Below, one piece after another: positions 48,497-59,385 of a stretch of 64,000 nucleotides of DNA. The stretch lies in NCBI RefSeq assembly GCF_003576645.1, contig NC_044916.1, positions 26,946,564 through 27,010,563 of the forward strand. Direction: 5' to 3'. Under the pieces are notes generated by a model that did not search any database, was not told the origin of the DNA, and saw nothing but the letters and a program-made list of their open reading frames with translations. The DNA comes from Ipomoea triloba. Lineage: Eukaryota > Streptophyta > Magnoliopsida > Solanales > Convolvulaceae. Numbering within the stretch: position 1 is the first letter of the stretch; each line of letters opens with the position of its first letter. The position numbers were made by a program, and so were the translations under genes.

Positions 48497-50071
48497 TCAA
48501 GAGCACGGGCGATCGCCCATTACCGTATCATCCTGGGCCAGTTGCCCACTTTTGTCATACACAGGCTCATCGGAGGTCGTTTCTCTGTTAGTGAAGATTC
48601 TTGGGACATCCGAGGGGTTCTCCTTCATAGCAAAATCAAATTCCTCTAAATGTGACAATTCTGGGGCTTCCTCCTCTGGGTGGACAACAACAGTGCTTAC
48701 TATTTGTTTCCCGTGATTGTGACCCCTAACAACAGTATGCTCGGCTTCTGCTGCGGCCCTCCTCGGAGCCCCACCTCTCCCGCCTCGTCCTCTAGTGGCT
48801 CCACGTCCAGTTTGGTACTGCTCTGTTGGGGGGGGTCTGCGAGTATGCTCATGGTCCTTATTTGTTTTATTGATCTGATGCGTCCTGATTCTGGGCAAGT
48901 TCGGTGTCCTGCTCAGGGCTGCCGTTGGAGTATCTTTACCTCTCCTAATATTGTCTTCACCATCTTCGTTCATCCCTTCTAAGATAGCATATCTTGATTC
49001 TGAAATTACACCTCTCTGGTCTTGGTGTGCATTTGTCATTTGTGAGTTCCCGTTCCTTCTACGCTCTAGTGGACCATTTCCATTTCTGCGAGGGGTCTTT
49101 CTTTCTTTCTTGGCTACTAGCATCCATGCTCCGAAGTTTCCTTTGAATTCCCGACGTGGCGTTCTCTGCTTCATAGGCCTTGGTTGATTGTCTTGCATCG
49201 CCTGTTCTGTTCCCTGAGATTGCACCCCATCTGCTGGGATTTCATCACTGACAGTCTCAGTACCTTGTAAGCCACACTGCCCTTGCTTATGCCCGTAGAT
49301 ACCACAGTTAAAACAGACCATATGTATGCCTTCATACTCTATGGGTAGAACCTCATCTTCCAAAGTAAACTTTGACAGTAATGGCTTAGACAGATCAACT
49401 TCTAGACAAACTCTAGCAAACTTGCCAATTGAGACTAAACTGGTGGTGGTATCAACTCTCACCGGCCGCCCTATCTGTCTACCAATTTTTGTCAAAAAAT
49501 CCTCTTCAAAATACTCAATAGGTAATGCTGGGAATCTTGCCCATACCAACAATTTCTTAAGCTTGTTCTTGTAAGGGTGGAAGTTGGGTTCCCACTCTTG
49601 AACCGTCAGATAGTGCCCTAAAACGATCCATGGACCTTCAAATTTAGCGAAATCGTAATCCCTCATGGACTCGAACTTAGCCAAGAAATAATCTTGGTCT
49701 AGTGCAATTAGGTCGAACCCCGCTTCAGTTTTCCACATAGCTCGCAATCTTTGTAGAAGATAAGAGTAACTTACCTTTCTCCCGAGTACCCTGAGAATGA
49801 GAGACCTCCGCTAAGGTCTCCTGAGGCGTTCCTTCTCCGCTTTTGTTACCGGAATCCTGGGGCAATTTGGGTCCCCGATATCATCGTCCATGTTCTCCTC
49901 ATCAGACACTTCTTCGGGTTCCATTGACCCGATATCTTCTCTCGCACCCCATGCCGGGTTGGGCGTTTCCACCGGCGTCCTCCAATTGGCAGATTCTGGT
50001 GTTCTACGGCCTGCGGTGAAGGGCGTTCCCTGACCATCCACTTCAATCGGTGTTCTCATCGGAGATTCCAT
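48497..50071 (-). pseudogene. LINE-3 ORF1, open except for one TAG
   Basis: The first in-frame ATG is at 50071 (MESPMRTPIEVDGQG); open frame extends further 5' to about 50236 without an ATG. A TAG at 49813-49811 sits where LINE-2 has Trp in KSWRQSLI, so it is probably a TGG-to-TAG change. The frame continues past it unbroken to TGA at 48499-48497, about 524 codons in all. It contains the DUF4283-type block (FAKFEGPWIVLGHYLTVQEW), a CX2CX4HX4C knuckle (VCFNCGIYGHKQGQC) and a basic Gly/Arg-rich tail (GRGATRGRGGRGGAPRR). Expected role: binding LINE RNA. Confidence 0.85.
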
Positions 50072-50284
50072 GGAGTTCCTGTCCCTTTTGGGTTTCTTCC
50101 CGCTGCGTTGCGATACATCTTGGGCTGCCGGCAACTGAGCGGTCGCCGGCGGAGTCCCTGTCTTGGGAATGTAGTCCGTGGCTACTCCACTTCTTGGAGC
50201 GTTTCTTGAACCGTTAAGATACCCAAATGTGGTGCATTATCCGTTAACTTTACTTTTGACCATCTCATGAATTTGTAATATTTT

Positions 50285-51119
50285 GATCACCAAATCATCA
50301 GCTAGATCAACTTAGTTGTGATTGCCACGACTTTCCTTTTTCTTTGAATTTATTAGTATCTTATCTTCTTCTTTTTTTTTCTTAAAATATGTTCTCATTG
50401 TAAATTAAACATTTAAAAAAATATTCTGTTTTATATTGTAATTATCAAATAATTGTACTAAATTTTATTAAATATATATGATTGTTTTTTATCAGTGTAA
50501 TTTAGCATTCATTTAAAAAAAAAACAAAAGTATTGGTAAATTAATATTCATATTTAATCATGATTACAATATAATTATTCAAAAACACTAACCATATCCA
50601 TGTTGAATTAACTCATAAAAAAAAAAATCAAACTAATATAGATTTATAGAAATATTTTCAATTTATAATTCTCACTACATTTTTTCAACATTATAAAAAA
50701 ATAGCAATTCAAATTATATTTCTAACCAATTATTATATAATTCCAAATGAAAAGTAATAATCTAAATGTTAAATCAATTCACAATTATTTGAAATTTCTT
50801 TATATATTTATAGTTGATGAAGGAATTGGGTCTAAGTTCAAAGCCGATTGTGGAGGTCCCAGATCGGAGTTAATTAGGTTTAAAGGATGGTTGAAACTCA
50901 TAAGCAAGGGTTTTGGGGTCCAAGGTAAGAAGATTAAAAAAATATTATGGGTGCAAATTGAATTGAGAAGCAAAGTTAAGAGGGTTGGAATGCAAAAATT
51001 GAAAGTATGGGGTATAAATCACAAAGAAGTTGAAATGTTGGGGTCAAGTTGCAAGAGAATAAAAATAAAGACTCGTGTGTAAATAGGATAGCGGAGGGCG
51101 ATGGAGCCCAACCAGGCAT
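50285..51119. other. AT-rich spacer with one unrecognised 111-codon frame
   Basis: Mostly AT-rich. A plus-strand open frame at 50747-51082 is Lys/Gly-rich (VDEGIGSKFKADCGG) and has no resemblance to a family I know. It has no evident promoter, so I do not call it a gene. Confidence 0.4.
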
Positions 51120-51128
51120 AGTTGGGTA

Positions 51129-51341
51129 GGCAATTTATATCGTGAACTTTGGTTAAATATACAGAATTTGACTTCATAATGCATAGAATTCATGTTCATA
51201 ATACAAACACATAAATACGGTATAATGAGCATGAATTAAACACTTAACATAATACACAGAATTCATGTTTATTATTTCGTGTTTATGTGTGTATTATAAA
51301 CATGGATTCTGTACTTTATGAAATTTACGATATAACGATTG
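51129..51341. mobile_element. Small Mutator-like MITE, member 1 of a local family
   Basis: The left end is GGCAATTTATATCGTG and the right end, inverted, is CAATCGTTATATCGT. The 9-bp duplication is agttgggta/agttgggtg (51120-51128, 51342-51350; one mismatch). The 213-bp interior repeats aattcatgtt and cacataa words. Confidence 0.75.
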
Positions 51342-51492
51342 AGTTGGGTGGCAGAGGTGTTGTCAACCCAACAAGGTGGTGCTGTGAGATTGTGTGGTCC
51401 TATGGCGATGGAGATATGTGGCAAAAGTAAGGGCAGTAAAGCCCCGCCGGCCGCCGTGTGCCCTGCGGCCCGTGGCCAAGAGTGATGAATGA

Positions 51493-52202
51493 GGTAAATT
51501 ATACTGTGCACCACGTACGTAAACGACGTCGTTTTGAGCATTGTAAACTAGTCGTCCGTTTTTTTTGGAAATCACGCTTCGCGGTTCGGCCGGTGTCTAT
51601 ATTTATGTTAATATTCTGTGTATTCCATGCAATCATTCTGTGTATTTTAGGCAACCGTTCTCTATATTCTAGGCAACCGTTCTGTGTATTCATGTTGGTA
51701 ACACATGTTGTGATGTGTTTGTGCATTCGAACGTTTAGGAGGATGAATTCTGTGTATTTTGTGTCAATATTTTGTGTATTCATGTTATTAACACAGGTTG
51801 TGATGTGTTTGTGCATTCGAATGTTAGTAGGATGAATTCTGTGTATTTTGTGTCAATATTCTGTGTATTCTGGGCAACCATTCTGTATATTCTAGGCAAA
51901 CGTTCTGTGTATTCTAGATAATGATTATGTGTATTATAGATAATGAATTCCTTGGAGTCATTTGCGTCCGCGTCCGCGTCCACTAACATCTGTGTATTTT
52001 GTGTCAATATTCTGTGTATTCTGGACAAACATTCTGTGTATTCTAGGCAAACATTCTGTGTATTCTAGATAATGATTATGTGTATTATAGATAATGAATT
52101 CCCTGGAGTCATTCGCGTCCGTGTCCACTAACATCGAAACGACGTCGTTTACGTTCGTGGTGCACATTGTTATGTGCACCGTGGTGCAGAGTATAACGAT
52201 TG
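51493..52202. mobile_element. Mutator-like MITE, member 2, with minisatellite interior
   Basis: The left end is GGTAAATTATACTGTGCACC and the right end, inverted, is CAATCGTTATACTCTGCACC. A perfect 9-bp GATGAATGA duplication flanks it (51484-51492, 52203-52211). The palindrome AAACGACGTCGTTT lies inside each end (51521-51534, 52137-52150). The interior is built from the word ttctgtgtattctaggcaa. About 51690-51785 repeats as 51786-51880, and a larger block near 51842-51990 repeats near 51990-52133. No coding capacity. Confidence 0.88.
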
Positions 52203-52247
52203 GATGAATGAGGAGTTGTTGCCTGTTGGCCCGAATGAGGTAGCAAT

Positions 52248-52591
52248 TGTAAATTATGGTCCACACAGCAGTGTGGAGTACGGTCCAAAAAATTATTGTG
52301 AATATTATGAATAAAAAAATATATATTATGTGTTAAAATAATGTACATTATGTTTTAAAATAATGTACAATACATGTTAGGATAATGTATATTTTGTGTT
52401 AAAATAATGTACATTACGTGTTAAAATAACAAAACATCTGAGAAAATATAATGTACATTATGTTTTAAAATAATGTACATTATGTGTTATTGTTGTAGTT
52501 TGGCACGTGATAAAATAAATAGCAAAACGACATCGTTTTTAGTTCGTGGTCCACACAGCTATGCGGACCACGATCCACGGAATAACCATTG
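52248..52591. mobile_element. Mutator-like MITE, member 3
   Basis: The left end is TGTAAATTATGGTCCACAC and the right end, inverted, is CAATGGTTATTCCGTGG with GGTCCGCATAGC farther in. The candidate 9-bp duplication ggtagcaat/ggcaacaac matches at only 6 positions. The interior is an array of about 24-bp units (taatgtacattatgtgttaa). A variant palindrome aaaacgacatcgtttt lies near 52524-52539. Confidence 0.6.
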
Positions 52592-52722
52592 GGCAACAAC
52601 ATGGTAGTGCGTAACTGTTTTAACCCTATATATTGTCCTATGGTGGAAAGGGTATGTGGTAGGAGTAGGGGTCGGTGGCGTGTACTAGGTGAGACATGTA
52701 GGGGCACGTGGCAGCTTGTAAT

Positions 52723-52903
52723 TAGAGGTGTGCAAACTTTGGTAAAAGTTAAATTACTCGACCGAATCGAAGAATTTTAGTTGATTATTTTTTAACTGAA
52801 ATACTTCGATTCGATTAATAGTTAAAGATTTTATAAAATTTCAATCAATGGTTAATTTGGTTAAAAAATATCGACTAACCAAATTAATTGATCGGTTAAC
52901 CAA

Positions 52904-52955
<52 letters not shown>

Positions 52956-53370
52956 TAACTAACTATAATATATTCTTACACTTTTTAAATTTTCTTTTAT
53001 ATTTGTAGTGTCGCTATTTTATTGTTTTTGTATATTTTCTTATAGATGTATTAGTATAGGTATTGATATAATTGGTAATGTTATTTTTTTATTTATAATT
53101 TTAAGGATTTAAAAATTTAGCTAAAAAAACTTTGGTTAATCAGTTAACTGACTGAGTAACCTCGAAAAAAATTTCGATTCTATTAATTTAGTAATAAAAA
53201 GTTCAATTCAATTAACGGTTAAAATGCCAAGCACCTTGTGCTCAAATGGCATGTAGTGGCCTCCCTCAAATGAAAGGTCATGAGTTCGAGCCTCAGTGGA
53301 GGAGAAAAAAATGATTTAAATTTTAAAAAATTTGACTAATTTGGTTCAATTAACTGAATGTATACCCCTA
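52723..53370. mobile_element. hAT-like MITE (TAGRGGTG termini)
   Basis: The left end is TAGAGGTGTGCA and the right end, inverted, is TAGGGGTATACA. The 8-bp duplication is cttgtaat/cttgtaac (52715-52722, 53371-53378; one mismatch). The interior has inverted segments rich in ggttaa and a TA microsatellite (about 52909-52950). Confidence 0.8.
53224..53315 (+). other. tRNA-like module inside the hAT-like MITE
   Basis: A-box-like ttgtgctcaaatggca (about 53238) is followed by B-box-like GAGTTCGAGCC (about 53283-53293). This resembles a SINE head. It is too short and irregular for a tRNA gene. Confidence 0.4.
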
Positions 53371-53435
53371 CTTGTAACTAGAACATGCGTGTGGATGTGG
53401 TATTTAAGAGCCTTATGAACACTACTTTACACTAA

Positions 53436-53952
53436 TGGGCTGTTTGGTTCACGGAATAGGTAGGGAATGGCATAGCATTCCCAGTAATAACCTATTCCGT
53501 TGTTTGGTTCGCATTTGTATTCCCAGGAACATTATTCCTGGGAATGAGCTATTCATCAGGGCCCCCCTGGTATTAACCTATTCCTAACCTCTCAGGAGTA
53601 TTTTATTATAATTACTTTTTTACCCTTTTTTAAATCTAAAATTTTTTACGCTAATTTTTACAGATTGAATTCATCACCCACGCAGATTGAATTCTTCTTT
53701 TACGCAACAACATATATATATTATTTATATAAAAAAAATTTGTAACTAAGAGCAATTAAGACTCCTTAAATGATGAAGCTTTTGGCTCTTTAAGGCATCA
53801 TCATCCTGTTGTTAATTTTAAAATAGAAGCAATGATTATCTTATATAGAGAAGCTCAAATGAGTTTCCCTTCTTGAGTTATCAATGTGGGATCAAAAATT
53901 CTCATTTGTGTGTTTTTTAAAAAATAATTATTTTATATATAATTTTGTTTTT

Positions 53953-54003
<51 letters not shown>

Positions 54004-54084
54004 CTTTTTTCTTATTATTGTTATTAATATTATTATAAGTTTTATTTTATTATTACATAATAATAATATTAATATTAATAATAA

Positions 54085-54144
<60 letters not shown>

Positions 54145-54363
54145 TACTACTACTACTACTACATAAGGGTATTTATGTCCTTTAAAACATATTTCATTTC
54201 TATTCCTTAAACCAACCAAACACTGTAATATAATTTCTAAAGTCTATTCCTTCCGCAAACCAAACAACAGAATACAATTTCTATTCTATTCCTTGCCTAT
54301 TCCATTCCTTACGGAATAGCATTCTTATTACCTCAAAATTCATTCCGTGAACCAAACGTGCTG
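53436..54363. mobile_element. PIF/Harbinger-like MITE with two ATT microsatellites
   Basis: The left end is TGGGCTGTTTGGTTCACGGA and the right end, inverted, is CAGCACGTTTGGTTCACGGA. TAA flanks both sides (53433-53435, 54364-54366). The interior holds (ATT)n at about 53955-54002 and 54085-54142, with (ACT)n to 54161. These account for the Ile-repeat open frames. Confidence 0.8.
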
Positions 54364-54366
54364 TAA

Positions 54367-54830
54367 TAGTGTGTTTGGAAAGCAGGAAAATAACTTCTGA
54401 AAAATGTTTTCTAGAAAATGAGTTCATTTTCAGTGTTTGAATGTACTCTGTAAAACTGTCTTTGGGTATTTGGTTCATTTTCCGGAAAATGAGTAGAAAA
54501 TGCATAATTACATATTTTTATTATTTTATTTAAAATATAAAAATATATAAACTAATAATATTTATTATAAATAAATTAAAAATAAAAATAAATTAAAAAA
54601 AATAAAAAAGAGGTCGCTGCCAGAGTCGACAGACTGGTTTCTGCCGGACTGAGAGAGGGACGGCTTGTCCCTCTTTGGCACGAAGCTATTTTCCATGTCC
54701 AGAAAAAGACCCTATTTTTCATGGTCAACGGAAATCATTTTTCGTTGACCATATTTTTCGGAGGTTGTCAAACACTAAAATCCCTAAAAATAATGTCTGA
54801 AAATCATTTTCTGAATAAACAAACACACCC
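54367..54830. mobile_element. Harbinger MITE (copy B), TAA duplication
   Basis: Same family as 25791-26327, with the subterminal words aaaatgagttcattttc and ttttccggaaaatga. The left end is degenerate (TAGTGTGTTTGGAAAGC) and the right end is the inverse of GGGTGTGTTTG. TAA lies at 54364-54366 and 54831-54833. Its left TAA is shared with the preceding element. Confidence 0.8.
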
Positions 54831-55049
54831 TAAGTTCAAACTACAAATAGAGGTCCTGCTCTTCTACATGCATCATCATATGGATTCACATCTTTTTATT
54901 TAGTCTTCTTTCTCAAACATTGTATCAAAATTGTCTAAGCCTTGTAATAGGCCCAATTGGGCCTAAACTTCTTATTTCAGAAGCTTGTCCTTTTATTTCT
55001 ATTTAAAATTTATATTTTGATCTTGCATTTAATTGTTCAAATGGAGGCA

Positions 55050-55590
55050 GGCAAATTATGCTGTGGACCCAGGTCCAAGGTGGACCTGGGTCCAAAACTA
55101 CGTTGTTTTTGTCTTCTTTTTTTTTTTTTTTTAACAAAAATTAGTAAACATATTGTTGAATATAGAGTTGTCAAAAAATGTGTGAATGTAGAGGTTTCAA
55201 AGTGTGAATGTAGATTTATGATTGTGTGAATGTAGAGTTGCCCAGAAATGTGTGAATGTGGAAGTTTCAAATTGTGAATATGGAGTATAGAAATCGTGAA
55301 TGTAGAGTTATGCATGTGTGAATCTGTAATAGAGTTAAGAAGTTCTAGCAACTTGTAGTCCTGTAATGTGTGAATGTGGAGTTCTCAAGTTGTGAATGTG
55401 GAGTATAGGACTTGTGAATATAGAGTTTTGAATGTGTAAATGCATAACAGTGGTAATATAGTTACTAAACATATAATCCTGTAATGTGTGAATGTGGAGT
55501 TTACAAATTGTGAATGTAGAGTATAGTGTATGTGAATGTAGACCCAGGTCCACCATGCAAGGTGGACATGGGTCCACGGCATAACAACCC
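55050..55590. mobile_element. Mutator-like MITE, member 4, with repeat interior
   Basis: The left end is GGCAAATTATGCTGTGGACC and the right end, inverted, is GGGTTGTTATGCCGTGGACC. A perfect 9-bp ATGGAGGCA duplication flanks it (55041-55049, 55591-55599). A subterminal palindrome (ggacccaggtcc, ggtggacctgggtcc) sits inside the ends. The interior is a run of tgtgaatgtagag/tgtgaatgtggag units. Confidence 0.88.
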
Positions 55591-55658
55591 ATGGAGGCAA
55601 TAACGGATCGATGAGGGAAATCACTACCTTTGAAACAATTGAGAATAGGAGAGATAAA

Positions 55659-55841
55659 GGCAAATTATTCTGTGAATTCGGGTTCAAAAAATACACAATT
55701 TACATATTCAATGTTTATAATTTATATACAGAATGCTCACAATTATATTGAATGTTCACAATTTAAATTATGGGCATTCAATATATAAATCGACAGGGAT
55801 CCACTTTGCATGGTCAATCCCGGTTCATGGTATAACGGGTG
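55659..55841. mobile_element. Mutator-like MITE, probable member 5
   Basis: The left end is GGCAAATTATTCTGTGAA and the right end, inverted, is CACCCGTTATACCATGAACC, aligning with the family core. The target duplication is unclear: ggagagata and gaggagata agree at 7 of 9 positions, but the left one is set back by 2 bp. Confidence 0.55.
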
Positions 55842-55875
55842 GAGGAGATAATGTACATACAAGAATTAAATCAGA

Positions 55876-56945
55876 TTTTTTTTTGGATATCCTTTTATTG
55901 AGCATAGGGATACCGAGGTAGTAGCCAAGGTTGGCCGCAACCGGAATCTGAGCCTTTTCTCAAATGGCCCGCTTGAGACCTGCACTAGTATTAGGAGAGC
56001 AAAAAATAAGAGATTTGGAAAGGTTTACCTTAAGCCCCGAAGTGTCGCTGAATGTCGATAAACAATCCATCAGAACCTGGGCTTGTTGAACCGAGACTTC
56101 CCCGAAAAGCATTAGGTCATCAGCAAAGGTGGGAGATGCCAATACCCCCTCTGGAGAGGTGTATTGGTTTCCAAGCACGAGCTTCAACCTTAGCCTGAAT
56201 GTCATGCACCAACCTTTCCATAACTAAGTTGAAAAGATAAGGGGCAAGCGCGTCCCTTGCCAGATTCCATAGTATTGAGATGTTACTTTCCTGGAGAAAG
56301 AACATGATGAGGTCGACAATCCTTCTAGGGAAGCCAAATTCCACTAGAGTCATCTCCAGAAAAACCCAAGAATCACTATCATAGGCTTTTTGCAAATCAA
56401 TTTTGAAAATCATCATCTTCTTCCTTCTCCTTTTGTTGTTCATATTGTGGACCACTTCCTGAGTTAAAATCACATTGTTCATCGTCGATCAACCCGGGAG
56501 AAAACTATTCTGGTCGGGCCCGATCAAAGTATTCATAATAGGTCTGAGCCTGTTAACCAGGACTTTCGAAATAACCTTGAAAGACACGTTGAGCAAGGTG
56601 ATCGGTCTAAAATCCGCTGTCATTTCTGGAGTGTCTTTTTTCGGGATAAGAGTCATAAATGCTTGAAGGAGAGACTTTGGAATAATCCCGTTCTGGAGAG
56701 CTTGATTAACTGTATCAGTCAAAGTCGGCCCAATTCAATCTCCTCCCAGAAAGGTTGGTAGAAGGCTGTCGGGATACCATCAGGTCTAGGGCTCCCATAT
56801 TTCTTCATTCTAAAGACTGCCTTTTTGACTTCTTCAAGGGGAGCTCTTCTAATCAGACTATTTACTTGCGATCGCGGAATATGGAAGTCCGTCGGGATTG
56901 GACTGCTTAGGTTATAGTCCACATGGTCAGTCCTTGGATTTTTAG
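55876..56945 (-). pseudogene. LINE-4: reverse-transcriptase fragment
   Basis: It carries RT blocks closely resembling LINE-1, in order from the right: SLLQAFMTLIPKKDTPEM, ADFRPITLLNVSFKVISKVL, QNSFLPG, NNVILTQEVVHNMNNK, DLQKAYDS, FADDLMLFGE. They are split between frames. Both ends are cut off inside ORF2. The T run at its left edge matches internal LINE-1 sequence, so it is not a tail. Confidence 0.8.
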
Positions 56946-57092
56946 GATATTGAGTTAAGTATTAGCACACAATTCATGATAAAATCAGTTAATTTCCCTT
57001 GGAAAATATTTGAAAAAATAGTTAGTTATGAAAAGAAAATCTTAATTTTTGATATCTATATTTCTAGAAATTAAGATTGGATCTCCCGTAAC

Positions 57093-58574
57093 CATGGTTG
57101 AAAAAATCGTTAGGCGAGGACTAATGGGAGTCTAGGCGCCAGTGTATTTTTTTTATTTTATTTTTTATTTTTTTATATATTTTCAATTTTAAAGACTAAT
57201 AATTATAAATTATATAATATTTTAATAGTTAATACTAAAATATTAAATACTAACATAAAAAATATCTAGAGTTTGTACAATTTATGGTTATTTCGCCCAA
57301 AACGGTGTTGTTTTGAGTGAAATAACACATAAGAATTGAAGAACAATAGTTAATTGGTCGACTAGGCGGCCTAAGAGATCTAGTCGGCGCCTAGGAGGCC
57401 TAGGCGCAGGGCCGTTCCAATCAAAATAGGGGTCCTATGCAATGTTCCAATTTGGGCCCTCTTTTATATATATATATATATAATTGTTTAAAAATTATGT
57501 CAAAAATATAAAATATTCAAAAATAATACATCTAATATTTCACTTAAAAACTATCATGCGTTGGTCATGCTTAGATGCAATATCATACACCAAACTTTTG
57601 ATATCAATCTTCTCCAAATTCTCATTTTCAATTGCAATTAAAGCTAATCCATTGACTCTCTCTTACAATGTAAGATACTTGATCGCATGTAAAATTTCAA
57701 CAATTTCAACATTGAAAATCTTTTTTTATTTTTTTGTAAAGGCAATAGTAATTTAAATAGTCAATTATTCTTTTCTTTTTATGCTTCTCGAACCCAACCA
57801 TGATAGATATTTTCTAGAAAATATAATTATAAAATCCTATTGATACAAAAAAAAATATAATTATAGATATATGAAAATTTTATTGATGTTGTTCATTAAA
57901 TAGTTAAAAATAAATAAAACTTATCAAATTATGTATTACCGTAATTAATTTATGTTTTGCAATTTTATCGTTTGAGACTTAAAGAGTTGAAGAGATGCCA
58001 AAATCAAAATTGCAAACTTGTTTGAAAATAAAAATCACAGAAAATTGTTGACTTACTTCCGATCTTCAAAGAACTTGCCAAATAACATGCCCTTACATAT
58101 GCTAAGGTTATGAATTTATTTCAATTTATCTCTATGCCAGCTTCAATAATCATACCCAAATTGCCCTGCCTAATTCTAATCACATACAAATTGCCTTGTC
58201 TATTTCTAATTATACTCGAATTAACAACTTCCATTCTTGTTTATATTCGATACTTTCAAGTGAATGGACCCCAATTTTCATGTAAAATTTTTACATAAAA
58301 AATACAACTATATCTAATATACATATATTCATTTTTTTTTTTACAATTGGGCCGCCCAAAATTTGGAGGCCGTGTGCAGTGGCATTGGGAAAACATGCTT
58401 AGGGCCGGCCCTGCCTAGGCGGTTAGCGCCTAAGCGGTGCTTAGGTAGCCTAAGCGATTGCCTAGCCGGCTAACCGCTTAGACAACCATTTAAGGTGATA
58501 CAATAGGCGATCGACCGGCGCCTAGCGCCTAGGCGGGAATTAATCGGTGCCTTGGTGAAATTTTGAAAACATTG
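57093..58574. mobile_element. hAT-like element rich in CCTAGGCG words (copy B)
   Basis: The left end is CATGGTTGAAAAAATCG and the right end, inverted, is CAATGTTTTCAAAATTTC. A perfect 8-bp CCCGTAAC duplication flanks it (57085-57092, 58575-58582). GC-rich CCTAGGCG-type blocks inside the ends tie it to 40177-40870. Another hAT element is nested at 57407-58413. Confidence 0.82.
57407..58413. mobile_element. hAT-like element nested in copy B
   Basis: The left end is CAGGGCCGTTCC and the right end, inverted, is CAGGGCCGGCCC. A perfect 8-bp CCTAGGCG duplication flanks it (57399-57406, 58414-58421), taken from the host element. The interior is AT-rich. A 90-codon frame at 57484-57756 is not recognised. 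Confidence 0.87.
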
Positions 58575-59343
58575 CCCGTAACTAAACATGTTGTAAACTA
58601 ATAATTAGTGAAAATAATATTTTTATTACCATAAATCAAATTGATGACCTTACAGGGCGTTTGGTTGGGAGGAGGGAATTAGGAGGGAAAAGAATTGTAA
58701 TTCGATGGAATTGCAATTCAATGAATAAAGTATAATTGAAATTACAGTGTTTGGTATGCAGAAATATGAGTACATGGAATTGAAAGGTAAGAAGCGATAA
58801 AATGACTAAAATGCCCTTATGTTGTGGTAGATGTTGTAGTAATAGTAGTAGTAGTAGTAGTAATAATAATAATAATAATAATAATTTCTTTCAAAAAATA
58901 ATAATAAGTATAATAATAATAATAATAATAATAATAATTCATTCAAATAATAATAATCTATACTATATATAAAAACAATTTCCTCCTCCCAAATTTTCCC
59001 GCCAAAACTTAGGGGTATTTTGGTAAAATCATTTATTTTATTTATTTATTATTTTATTATTTTATTAATTATCCATCCTATAATATTATTATGGTAATAT
59101 ATGATAATGATAATATGATAATATGGTAATATTGTTAATATTAATGGGTGATGGGTGATTGGTGATATATAATTAATAATTGATAATATGGTATATGGTA
59201 TTATTCTTAATATTAATATATTAATATATAATATATTAATATATACTAATATTAATTAATTAATTGGTGATTATTTAAAAAAAGAATAATTAATTGGTGA
59301 TTGGTGATTAGTGATATGGTAATATTGTTATATATTAATATTA

Positions 59344-59385
<42 letters not shown>

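Larger units (their letters stand above)
44286..50267 (-). mobile_element. LINE-3: nearly intact L1-type LINE with 17-bp target duplication
   Basis: tgaatttgtaatatttt occurs perfectly at 44269-44285 and 50268-50284, bounding about 5.98 kb. ORF2 is uninterrupted and ORF1 has one in-frame stop. The 3' end (minus strand) reads ccataataaaatg and has little or no poly-A. The long perfect duplication and the open ORF2 indicate a recent insertion. The 5' end may be slightly truncated, since no ATG precedes the first ORF1 codons that are open. Confidence 0.9.

Noticed and set aside
48471..48506. A longer LINE-3 ORF2 beginning upstream at 48506
   Set aside because: That start is GTG and would overlap the end of ORF1; the ATG at 48470 begins directly with the conserved endonuclease motif.
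50747..51082. 111-codon plus-strand frame
   Set aside because: Lys/Gly-rich without recognisable domains, in AT-rich spacer DNA among transposons; not enough to call a gene.
53945..54219. Open frames of Ile/Val/Tyr repeats on both strands
   Set aside because: They are translations of ATT/ACT microsatellites inside a MITE.
55876..55890. T run beside LINE-4 that looks like a poly-A tail
   Set aside because: LINE-1 has the corresponding internal sequence (gtgtttttggagatcc), so the run is part of the reverse-transcriptase region and LINE-4 is simply truncated there.
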